9,366 nucleotides of DNA, taken from assembly GCA_030832235.1 (NCBI GenBank), contig JAURJO010000419.1, forward strand, positions 1-9,366, written 5' to 3'. The stretch's first letter is position 1. Each line of letters begins with the position of its first letter. The notes under the pieces are model-generated. The model saw only the letters and a program-made list of their open reading frames with translations. It was not told the DNA's origin and ran no database searches. This DNA is from Verrucomicrobiota bacterium (lineage in GTDB: Bacteria > Verrucomicrobiota > Verrucomicrobiia > Opitutales > Opitutaceae). Positions 1-6,657 of the stretch are shown piece by piece. The position numbers were made by a program, and so were the translations under genes.

Positions 1-1002
1 CTCTCCGCGCGGGGGCTCGCGATCGACACCGCCGCGACCGGGCCCGAGGAGTTCCCGCGCTTCTCCGAGTTCTGGCTCCAGCGTCCGCAGGCCGGCGACG
101 ATCGGGTGACGGTGCTCGCGCTGCTGGAGAGCGAGAGTGTGACCGGCGCGTATCGTTTCGTCATCGCCCCGGGCAGGGAGACGACCGTGGACGTGCGGGC
201 CACGCTCCACTTTCGCCGCGCCGTCGGCATTCTCGGGCTGGCGCCGCTCACCAGCATGTTCTGGCGAGGTGAGGATTCCCATTCGCCGGCGGATGATTTC
301 CGGCCGGAGGTGCATGACTCGGACGGCCTGCAGATCCAGACCGGGGCGGGCGAGTGGATCTGGCGTCCGCTGGTGAACGACCGTGCGCTGCGGGTCGCGA
401 CTTTTGCCGACGAGAATCCGCGAGGCTTCGGGCTGCTGCAGCGCGACCGGAACTTTGAAAACTACCAGGACCTCGAGGCCTCCTACCATCGGCGACCATC
501 GGTCTGGGTGGAGCCGCGGGGAAATTGGGGACGCGGCGGTGTTCGCCTGGTGGAGATCCCCACGGGCACGGAGTTTGACGACAACATCGTCGCTTTCTGG
601 ACACCGGAGAAGTCGCCGCCGGCGGGAGGCTCGCTCGAATTGGAATACCGCCTGCACTGGGTGCTCGAGCGGGCGCAAACGGCGGTGGCACGCGTGCGTG
701 CGACCCGCAGCGGACGCACCGCCTACTACGAGCCGGGGCTGCATCGCTTTGTGATCGATTTCGAGGGGGGGGCGCTGACGCGGCTCAAGAGTGACGCCAA
801 GGTTTCGCCGATCGTCTCGGTGGGCGAAGGGGCGGTCCTGAATCACGCTTCGATCCAACGAAATCCGGAAAACGGATCGTGGCGCGTCGCGTTCACGATG
901 CGGCCGGTGGAGCCGGCGCGGCCGGTGGAACTGCGTTGCTTCATCCGCGGCGAGCAGGGAGAGGCGCTGACGGAAACCTGGTCGCATCTTTGGCCCCGAT
1001 GA
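1..1002 (+). CDS. opgG: Periplasmic glucan biosynthesis protein OpgG/MdoG, C-terminal part (5' truncated by window)
   Basis: The reading frame is open from base 1, so the gene begins before the window; 333 residues are visible against about 511 in E. coli OpgG. The visible part opens with the family's GLAIDTA segment followed by EEFPRFSEFWLQRP, then SVTGAYRF. It continues with RGFGLLQRDRNFENYQDLEA and the RRPSVWVEP / GRGGVRLVEIPT / DDNIVAFW blocks that are hallmarks of OpgG/OpgD proteins. The family acts in the periplasm on osmoregulated periplasmic glucans; recent work places OpgG/OpgD among beta-1,2-glucan-acting glycoside hydrolases (GH186). The signal peptide lies outside the window. The stop codon overlaps the next start as ATGA (999-1002), so it is the first visible gene of an operon ending in opgH. 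OpgG and OpgD are hard to separate on the C-terminal part alone; the opgH neighbour favours OpgG. A run of eight G at 765-772 is in frame and does not break the gene. Confidence 0.93.
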   Translation, partial: LSARGLAIDTAATGPEEFPRFSEFWLQRPQAGDDRVTVLALLESESVTGAYRFVIAPGRETTVDVRATLHFRRAVGILGLAPLTSMFWRGEDSHSPADDFRPEVHDSDGLQIQTGAGEWIWRPLVNDRALRVATFADENPRGFGLLQRDRNFENYQDLEASYHRRPSVWVEPRGNWGRGGVRLVEIPTGTEFDDNIVAFWTPEKSPPAGGSLELEYRLHWVLERAQTAVARVRATRSGRTAYYEPGLHRFVIDFEGGALTRLKSDAKVSPIVSVGEGAVLNHASIQRNPENGSWRVAFTMRPVEPARPVELRCFIRGEQGEALTETWSHLWPR

Positions 1003-1604
1003 GCAGCTTATCCCCCAGCAACGGAGGATTCCCCTTGGCTGCCGATTTCCGACCGACGACGGGATCGATGGACGAATGGAACGCGGCCTACGTGCGGGTC
1101 GAAGACTACCTGCGCGCCCATCGCATTCACAATCGCCTCCACCAGAGCCGGCTCATCCAACGCATCCTTGGGCGCGCGGCCGCGCGGCACGCGGCGGATC
1201 CCGCAATCAGCCCCACCGTGCTGGCCGGGGAGGAGTCGGCTCGTCTCATGGAGACGTGGTTCGGGGCCATGCTGGAGCGACGCGGTCCAGCGGCGGACCG
1301 GCTCGCGACCGACGGTCGCGTGGCGCTGCTGTTGTGCGATGGCTCCGCGCGCTGGCCCTACGCGTTTCTCGACGAGCGCGAGATTCCGCCGGAGTTCCGG
1401 GAGGCAATGCGGGAGGGAGTGATCCGCGCGGGTCCTGACCTCACGGTGTCCAGCATGGTGCCGCGCCCGATTGACCTGGGGCCGATTCCGGACGCCGCCG
1501 GCGACACGATCGAGCGGATGGAACGCTGGCCGGTGCTGCGGACGCTCGCGCTGTGGCTGGTGTTGGCGGCAGTGCTCGGAACCCTTTTCCGTCTCACCCG
1601 GTGA
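999..1604 (+). CDS. Unrecognised 201-aa protein with one C-terminal membrane helix, between opgG and opgH
   Basis: I do not recognise a named family. The ATG at 999 is chosen because it overlaps the opgG stop (ATGA); the frame is open further upstream, but that would run into opgG. Residues 1-25 look disordered. Residues 26-97 look helical and charged (YLRAHRIHNRLHQSRLIQRI, then EESARLMETWF). Residues 107-127 hold RVALLLCDGSARWPYAFLDE, and 128-165 are proline-rich. Residues 179-197 (LRTLALWLVLAAVLGTLF) form one hydrophobic helix ending in RLTR at the C-terminus. There is no signal peptide, so the bulk is predicted cytoplasmic with a C-terminal anchor. Its stop overlaps the opgH GTG start (GTGA, 1601-1604), so it is probably co-translated with OpgH. 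By inference it could be an accessory or regulatory subunit of the OpgH synthase. It could stand in for the long cytoplasmic N-terminal region of proteobacterial OpgH, which is absent from the downstream gene, but I see no sequence similarity proving that. Confidence 0.85.
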   Translation: MSSLSPSNGGFPLAADFRPTTGSMDEWNAAYVRVEDYLRAHRIHNRLHQSRLIQRILGRAAARHAADPAISPTVLAGEESARLMETWFGAMLERRGPAADRLATDGRVALLLCDGSARWPYAFLDEREIPPEFREAMREGVIRAGPDLTVSSMVPRPIDLGPIPDAAGDTIERMERWPVLRTLALWLVLAAVLGTLFRLTR

Positions 1605-3736
1605 AGACGCCCGCCGCCCAGGAACTGCTGCTGAAGGGGCGCATGGAGCCGCGTCGTCTGGCGCGCCGACGCTTCCTTTTTTTCACCGCCATCTTCGCGC
1701 TCACCAGCGTCGCGGCATGGTTCATGGCGGACCTGTTGTGGCGCGACGGCCTGAGCGGCGTCGAGGTGGCGCTGCTGGCGATCTTCGTCGTGCTTTTCGC
1801 CCACGTGGCGACGGGATTTGTAACGGCGGTCGTCGGGTTTTATGTGGTCAATCGCGGCGGGGACAGCGCCCGCCTCGCGATGACGCTGCCGCCGGAGCAG
1901 GATTTCACGCTGGCTTCGACGGCGATCGTGATGCCGGTCTGCAACGAGGATGTGAGCCGCGTCTTCGAGGGCCTGCGCGTGATGTACCGTTCGGTGCAGG
2001 AGACGAAGCGGCTCGAGCACTTCGATTTCTTTGTCCTCAGCGATTCCAACCAGCCGAACCAGTGGATCCAGGAGGAGATGGCGTGGCTGGAACTCTGCAA
2101 GCAGGTCGGCGGCTTCGGGCGCATCTTCTACCGCAAGCGGCGGCACTCCATCAACAAGAAGGCCGGTAACCTCGGCGACTTTCTGCGGCGCTGGGGCCGG
2201 CGCTACCGCTACATGATCGTGCTCGATGCCGACTCGATCATGACGGGGCGCGCCCTCGTGCAATTGGTGGCGTTGATGGAGCGCAACCCGCAGGTCGGCA
2301 TCATTCAGACCGTTCCTCGACTCGTGAACGGCGAGACGCTCTACGCGCGGCTGCAGGCATTCGCCAGCCGCCTGCACGGCGAGATCTTCCTCGCCGGGCT
2401 GAACTACTGGCAGCAGCACGAGGGCAATTACTGGGGGCACAACGCGGTGATCCGCGTGCAGCCGTTTATCGACCACTGCGCTCTGCCTGAGCTCCCCGGA
2501 AGCGAGCCGTTCGGAGGACGCATCCTGTCCCACGATTTCGTGGAGGCGGCGCTGATGCGCAAAGCCGGCTGGGGAGTCTGGCTAGCCGCCGACATCGAAG
2601 GCAGCTTCGAGGAGGGCCCGCCAACGCTCATCGACGCCGCGAAGCGCGACCGTCGTTGGTGTCAGGGCAACCTGCAGCACACGTGGTTGCTGACCGCGCG
2701 CGGATTTCGTCCGGCGAACCGCCTTCACCTTGTGATGGGCGTGATGGGATATGTTTCCTCGCCCCTCTGGCTGCTCTTCATGGTGCTGGGCACCGTGCAC
2801 ATCGGGGTGGGCGGCGGTGCGTACGGCGCGGGTGTGGCGCCCGGTCCGGAGCTGGCCGGCGCGGTGGCACTTTTCGGTTTCACCTTGGTGATGTTGTTCA
2901 TTCCCAAGCTTGCGGCGCTGGCGGTGGCCCTCGGGCGGCGGGAGGAGGTGGCGCGGTACGGGGGGCGGCTCCGATTGCTCGTCAGTTTCCTGTTCGAGAT
3001 CGCGGTCTCCACGCTGCTTGCGCCGGTCAACATGCTGTTCCACGCGAAGTTCGTGCTCTTCACGCTCCTAGGGCAGGGGGTGACGTGGCTCACGCAACGT
3101 CGCGGCGCGGATGACGACGGCACCGATTGGCGGGAGGCCATCCTGACCCACGGGGGACAGACGCTCTTCGGTCTGGTCTGGGGGGTGTCGGCCTTTGTGC
3201 TCTCGCCTTCGTTTGCTCTGTGGTTGCTGCCGGTGGTGGTGCCCTTGGTGTTCTCGATCCCGCTTTCAATCGTGTTGAGCAAAGCCGGCTTCGGTCGCGC
3301 CTTCCGGCGGCACGGGCTACTCCTGACGCCCGAGGAATCAGCGCCGCCGTACGAACTGAGACGGCTGCATCAGAACCTGGCGGAGTGCTACCGGCACCTG
3401 CCTCCGCTCGAGCCGCTCCGCGCCGATTACGGGCTCCTGCAGGCGGTGCTCGATCCGTACGTGAACGCCCTGCACGTCTCGCTACTGCGTCAGCGTCGGC
3501 CGACTGAGGAGTCCCGGGAGTGGTTCGCCCAGTTGCGCGCGCGACTGTTGCGCGACGGGCCCGGCGGCTGCACGCCGCGCGAGAAGATGGCGCTGCTGCT
3601 CGACGCCGAGTCGATGATGGCGTTGCACCGCGGACTCTGGGACTCCCGCGCCGAGGACTTGGCGGATTGGTGGCGCCTCGCGATGCGCCAGTACAACGTG
3701 CTCACCGTCGCACCGACCACGGCCTTGTACCGGTAA
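1601..3736 (+). CDS. opgH: Glucans biosynthesis glucosyltransferase OpgH/MdoH (GT2 family, membrane)
   Basis: Inner-membrane glycosyltransferase that polymerises glucose from UDP-glucose into the linear OPG backbone and moves it to the periplasm. The GTG at 1601 is chosen because it overlaps the upstream stop (GTGA), giving 711 aa; an in-frame ATG at 1553 would lie deep inside the upstream gene, and an ATG at 1643 is also possible. Numbering from the GTG: membrane helices at about 25-47 and 57-83; GT2 domain from STAIVMPVCNED (106-117), through FFVLSDSNQPNQW and RRHSINKKAGN, to the metal/nucleotide-binding DADS (209-212). Next come GHNAVIRVQPF, SHDFVEAALMRKAGW and RDRRWCQGN (349-357), the QxxRW-like acceptor motif. 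Further membrane segments lie at about 376-402, 416-445, 458-492 and 519-560, with a soluble C-terminal tail. It is shorter than E. coli OpgH (847 aa), mainly because the N-terminal cytoplasmic segment is only about 24 residues. All key GT2 residues are present, so it should be active. Confidence 0.95.
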   Translation: MKTPAAQELLLKGRMEPRRLARRRFLFFTAIFALTSVAAWFMADLLWRDGLSGVEVALLAIFVVLFAHVATGFVTAVVGFYVVNRGGDSARLAMTLPPEQDFTLASTAIVMPVCNEDVSRVFEGLRVMYRSVQETKRLEHFDFFVLSDSNQPNQWIQEEMAWLELCKQVGGFGRIFYRKRRHSINKKAGNLGDFLRRWGRRYRYMIVLDADSIMTGRALVQLVALMERNPQVGIIQTVPRLVNGETLYARLQAFASRLHGEIFLAGLNYWQQHEGNYWGHNAVIRVQPFIDHCALPELPGSEPFGGRILSHDFVEAALMRKAGWGVWLAADIEGSFEEGPPTLIDAAKRDRRWCQGNLQHTWLLTARGFRPANRLHLVMGVMGYVSSPLWLLFMVLGTVHIGVGGGAYGAGVAPGPELAGAVALFGFTLVMLFIPKLAALAVALGRREEVARYGGRLRLLVSFLFEIAVSTLLAPVNMLFHAKFVLFTLLGQGVTWLTQRRGADDDGTDWREAILTHGGQTLFGLVWGVSAFVLSPSFALWLLPVVVPLVFSIPLSIVLSKAGFGRAFRRHGLLLTPEESAPPYELRRLHQNLAECYRHLPPLEPLRADYGLLQAVLDPYVNALHVSLLRQRRPTEESREWFAQLRARLLRDGPGGCTPREKMALLLDAESMMALHRGLWDSRAEDLADWWRLAMRQYNVLTVAPTTALYR

Positions 3737-3752
3737 GGTCGGTCTTCGACCG
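3737..3752. terminator. Possible weak bidirectional terminator hairpin between convergent genes
   Basis: The 23 bases between the opgH stop and the sulfatase stop on the other strand contain two overlapping alternative 5-bp stems: GGTCG (3737-3741) with CGACC (3747-3751), or CGGTC (3740-3744) with GACCG (3748-3752). There is no T-run on either side, so an intrinsic terminator is only weakly supported. Its place between two convergent operons is the main argument. Confidence 0.25.
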
Positions 3753-3759
3753 CGCGCCG

Positions 3760-5211
3760 TTACTTCGCCTTCCGTTTCGCGTTCGCCTTGCGCAGCCCGC
3801 GCTGATCCAGCGGTGGCAAGGAGCCTCCGCGGAGGAACAGTTCCTCTTCGCAGAGCGCCCGCATCCGCGCGAGGTCGGCAGCGTAGCCGGGATCCGCGGT
3901 AAGGTTACGCAACTGGTCCGGATCCGAGCCGAGGTCGTGCAGGAATTCGAAGGTCGGCTGTTGATCGAAATAGCGCGCGTAGACGAAGCGCTCCCCGCGC
4001 ACCCCTTCCCAAGTGAGCGTCGGAGCCAGGTCGAGGTGCTCGCAAAAGAAGTGAGTGCGCCATCCGGCCGGTGTTTCGCCGCGGGTCAACGGTGCAAGGC
4101 TGCGGCCCTCGTAGGCGGCGGGCCGCGGGACGCCGGCCCAATCGAGGAATGTCGCGGGCAGGTCGACATTGAGCGCCATTGCTTCGACGACACGGCCGCG
4201 CGCGGATCGCGGGGCCCGGGGATCCCGGATGATGAGAGGCACGCGGAGCGACTCCTCGTAGTGCGACCACTTTCCCTGAAAACCGCGGTCGCCGAGGTAG
4301 TAGCCGTTGTCCGAACTGTAGACCACGATGGTGTTGTCGGCGAGGCCCGCCGCCTCAAGCGCCGCCAGCACGCGGGCGACCGCGTGATCGATGCCGGTGA
4401 TCATCCGGTAATAGGCGCGGACGTTGGCGGTGAACTTCTCGGGCGTGTCGTAGCCCCAGAAGAACCGCTCGCGGTTGATCGATTGAAGCAGGAATGGCGG
4501 GTGCGCCTCGACAACCGCCTTGGCGCCGAGTCGCGGCGGCGGTATCGCGATCTCCTCGTAGAGCCCGTCGGCCGATTGCGGCCACGGATGATGGCCGACG
4601 CCCGGCCGCCGGTCGTTGTCCTCTGCGTGGGACGCGTTAAACCACAGGTTCAGGAGGAACGGGCGGTCGCGCGGCTGGGAGCGGATGAACTCCACGCCGC
4701 GATCGCACACGAGGTCGGTCTCGTGCCGACGCGTGCCGTCGGGCAGGGTCTTGAAATAGGGGTTCCGCCCGATCGCCTCGTAGACCTCGTACTGCTCAGC
4801 TGGGGAAAATCCGGGCGGGGCGATGAGGTGCCATTTGCCGAAGTGCGCCGTGCGGTAGCCTGCTGCCCTCAGCAGGACGGGAAACATCGTCGCCAGCGCC
4901 TCGGGGCGGACTGTCGGCACCGAGTCGCGTCGAATGTGCGAGCGGGCCCATTGGCCGGTAAGCACGACCGCGCGGCTCACCCAGCAGACGGAGGTCGTCA
5001 CGAATGCGTTCCGGAAGCGCACGCCGTCGGCCGCGAGACGGTCGAGTGTGGGCGTGCGGACGATAGGGTGGCCGGCGGCACCGAGCGTGTCGTGACGCTG
5101 GTCGTCGGAGAAGATGAACAGGATGTTGGGCGGCCGGGCCGTGTCGGCGGCTGGCGCGAGGCGAGGAAAGGCGCCGGCGGCGATCAACGCGGCGGCGAGG
5201 AAGCGACGCAT
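3760..5211 (-). CDS. Secreted type-I sulfatase, CWVSR variant of the formylglycine motif (483 aa)
   Basis: A member of the formylglycine-dependent sulfatases (alkaline phosphatase fold, SulfAtlas family S1 in the broad sense), hydrolysing a sulfate ester. The start at 5211 (ATG) gives a Sec signal peptide, MRRFLAAALIAAGAFPRLAPA, with likely cleavage after about residue 21, so it acts in the periplasm or outside the cell. Visible active-site elements: metal-binding DD at 36-37 in NILFIFSDDQ; nucleophile region C76-W-V-S-R80; FGKWH at 124-128; the NASHAEDND stretch near 192-200; SSDNG with D301/N302; GKW at 313-315 with K314. The motif has Val where the consensus C-x-P-S/A-R has Pro, while Cys, Ser and Arg are kept. 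The C-terminus ends in a Lys/Arg-rich tail (ANAKRKAK). It is the last gene of the three-sulfatase operon, starting 13 bases after the preceding stop, without a recognisable Shine-Dalgarno sequence. The substrate cannot be read from the sequence; a glycan sulfate is the usual guess. Confidence 0.93.
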   Translation of the reverse strand: MRRFLAAALIAAGAFPRLAPAADTARPPNILFIFSDDQRHDTLGAAGHPIVRTPTLDRLAADGVRFRNAFVTTSVCWVSRAVVLTGQWARSHIRRDSVPTVRPEALATMFPVLLRAAGYRTAHFGKWHLIAPPGFSPAEQYEVYEAIGRNPYFKTLPDGTRRHETDLVCDRGVEFIRSQPRDRPFLLNLWFNASHAEDNDRRPGVGHHPWPQSADGLYEEIAIPPPRLGAKAVVEAHPPFLLQSINRERFFWGYDTPEKFTANVRAYYRMITGIDHAVARVLAALEAAGLADNTIVVYSSDNGYYLGDRGFQGKWSHYEESLRVPLIIRDPRAPRSARGRVVEAMALNVDLPATFLDWAGVPRPAAYEGRSLAPLTRGETPAGWRTHFFCEHLDLAPTLTWEGVRGERFVYARYFDQQPTFEFLHDLGSDPDQLRNLTADPGYAADLARMRALCEEELFLRGGSLPPLDQRGLRKANAKRKAK

Positions 5212-5224
5212 GACGCGGATTCGA

Positions 5225-6646
5225 TCAATCCGACCAGCGAGTCTGCACCTTCCGGGCGGTCACCGGCCACCACTCCTGCAGCCGAGCGGCGAGGCGCGCG
5301 ACCACCTCGGGGTTGGCGGCGGCCAGGTTGCGGCCCTCGTGCGGGTCGGCGAGGAGGTCGTAAAGCTGGGGACGCTTCTCGTCGCGCGGATTGGAGGAAG
5401 CGTACCTAGCGCTGACCGTGCCGTCGTAAGTGAGCAACAGCTTCCATTTGCCCTCGACGACCCAGCGGTAGACGAGGCTGTCCTCGGGACGATCGATGTT
5501 CGCGACGTCATGCGCGTAGGTTTCGCCGAAGACCCGCTCGCGCGGCGTCGGCGCGCCGGATTTGAGGATGGGCAGGAGGTTGAGTCCGGGGAGCTTCGCG
5601 GGAATCTCCGCACCGGCGGCGGCGAGCAGCGTGGGGACAATGTCGATGCTCGAGCACAATTGCTCGCTGCGGGCGCCGGGGCGGATCACGCCGGGCCAGC
5701 TGAACATGATCGGCTGACGCACGCCGCCCTCGTTGGCGGTCTGTTTGGAGCGAGGGGCATAGCCGGCGCTTTCGGGCGACTGGATCCAGCCGTTATCGGC
5801 GATGTAAACGAAGATCGTGTCGCGGGTGAGGCCCTTGGACTCGATGCGCCCCATGAGCTGGCCGCAGGTTTCGTCGAACCACTCGACCATCGCGTAATAA
5901 CGCGCGACGAAGTCGGAGGTGATGCCCTTGGCCTTGTATTTCGCGAACAAACGATCCGGCGGCGTATGCGGTGTGTGGGGCATGAACGGCGCGTACCAGA
6001 GAAAGAACGGTTTCTTCTCCGCCACCGCTTGATCGATGAAATCGAAGATCGGCGCCATGCCCTCACGGCCGATCTTCAGCCCGTCGTCGCCGTGCCGTCC
6101 GCCCGGCTCCGGAAAGCCGCGCGTCATGCCATGCGTGAAACCGCCGCGACGATAGGAACCTTCCCACCATTTGCCGGATTGGTGGCTCAGGTAACCCTGC
6201 CGGCCCAGCGCCTTGGGCAACGTGCCCGGCAGATCGAGTTTCGCGATGAGCTGTTCGCGCAACCGCTGGTAGGCGGCCGGCTCGCCCGCCTGCTTGCCGG
6301 CCTTCTTTGCTTTGCCCGCCGCCGGGGCAAGCATCTCGGGAAGAAACGCCGGGTCGTTTCCGCTGATCTGGTGCTGGTGCGCGTAGAGTCCGCTGGCGAA
6401 GGTTGCCAGCGCGGGCCGGCAGAGCGCGGTCGGCACGTAGCCGCGGGTGAAGAGGGCGCTGCGGTTCGCGAGCCGGTCAAGGTTCGGGGTTTCGATCTGC
6501 TTGTGCCCCATGAACCCGTAATCAGTCCAAGCGTGGTCATCGGAAATGATGAACACGATGTTCGGCCTTGCAGCGGGTTCGCCGGCGAAGGCCGCTGCGT
6601 ACGCGAGGAGAATAAGTGCGAGCAGGCGGTGGAAAAGCGAGTGCAT
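5225..6646 (-). CDS. Secreted sulfatase-family protein with atypical CRPAL active-site motif (473 aa)
   Basis: A second sulfatase-fold enzyme, middle gene of the operon. The ATG at 6646 gives a signal peptide (MHSLFHRLLALILLAYAAAFA, cleavage near residue 21). Sulfatase landmarks: NIVFIISDD with DD at 36-37; C76-R-P-A-L80 where C-x-P-S/A-R is expected; SGKWWEG (157-163, K159); MPHTPHTPP (222-230) for a conserved histidine; IADNGW with D284/N285; K301 before the NEGGVRQPIMFSWPG block typical of the family; DLLADPHEGRNLA near 430-441. The Arg that normally ends the formylglycine motif is Leu. From memory, similar CRPSL versions occur in planctomycete and verrucomicrobial sulfatases, so this is probably a subfamily trait rather than damage. 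Residues 108-122 form a short Ala/Lys-rich insertion. It starts 11 bases after the stop of the 613-aa sulfatase, with no clear ribosome binding site. Substrate unknown. Confidence 0.92.
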   Translation of the reverse strand: MHSLFHRLLALILLAYAAAFAGEPAARPNIVFIISDDHAWTDYGFMGHKQIETPNLDRLANRSALFTRGYVPTALCRPALATFASGLYAHQHQISGNDPAFLPEMLAPAAGKAKKAGKQAGEPAAYQRLREQLIAKLDLPGTLPKALGRQGYLSHQSGKWWEGSYRRGGFTHGMTRGFPEPGGRHGDDGLKIGREGMAPIFDFIDQAVAEKKPFFLWYAPFMPHTPHTPPDRLFAKYKAKGITSDFVARYYAMVEWFDETCGQLMGRIESKGLTRDTIFVYIADNGWIQSPESAGYAPRSKQTANEGGVRQPIMFSWPGVIRPGARSEQLCSSIDIVPTLLAAAGAEIPAKLPGLNLLPILKSGAPTPRERVFGETYAHDVANIDRPEDSLVYRWVVEGKWKLLLTYDGTVSARYASSNPRDEKRPQLYDLLADPHEGRNLAAANPEVVARLAARLQEWWPVTARKVQTRWSD

Positions 6647-6657
6647 GGGGCGAGGCG

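Noticed and set aside
765..772. Run of eight G in opgG as a possible frameshift or slippage site
   Set aside because: The frame continues with OpgG-like sequence on both sides, so there is no sign of disruption.
1553..1600. Upstream ATG start for opgH at 1553
   Set aside because: It would overlap the preceding gene by 52 bases and add residues unlike OpgH; the GTG at 1601 gives the same 4-base overlap style as the previous junction.
1553..1604. Possibility that the 201-aa protein and OpgH are one gene split by a frameshift
   Set aside because: OpgH has its own complete first membrane helix after the GTG, and the 201-aa protein ends cleanly after its own helix with a tidy GTGA overlap. Nothing is missing from the OpgH core.
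1358..2533. 391-codon minus-strand ORF opposite the 201-aa gene and opgH
   Set aside because: It overlaps two well-supported plus-strand genes, and its His/Arg/Glu-rich translation has no domain signature.
3520..5409. 629-codon plus-strand ORF covering the CWVSR sulfatase in antisense
   Set aside because: It starts inside opgH in another frame and is the mirror of a GC-rich coding strand. The translation is low-complexity Arg/Gly/Val text with no domain, while the minus strand encodes a clear sulfatase.
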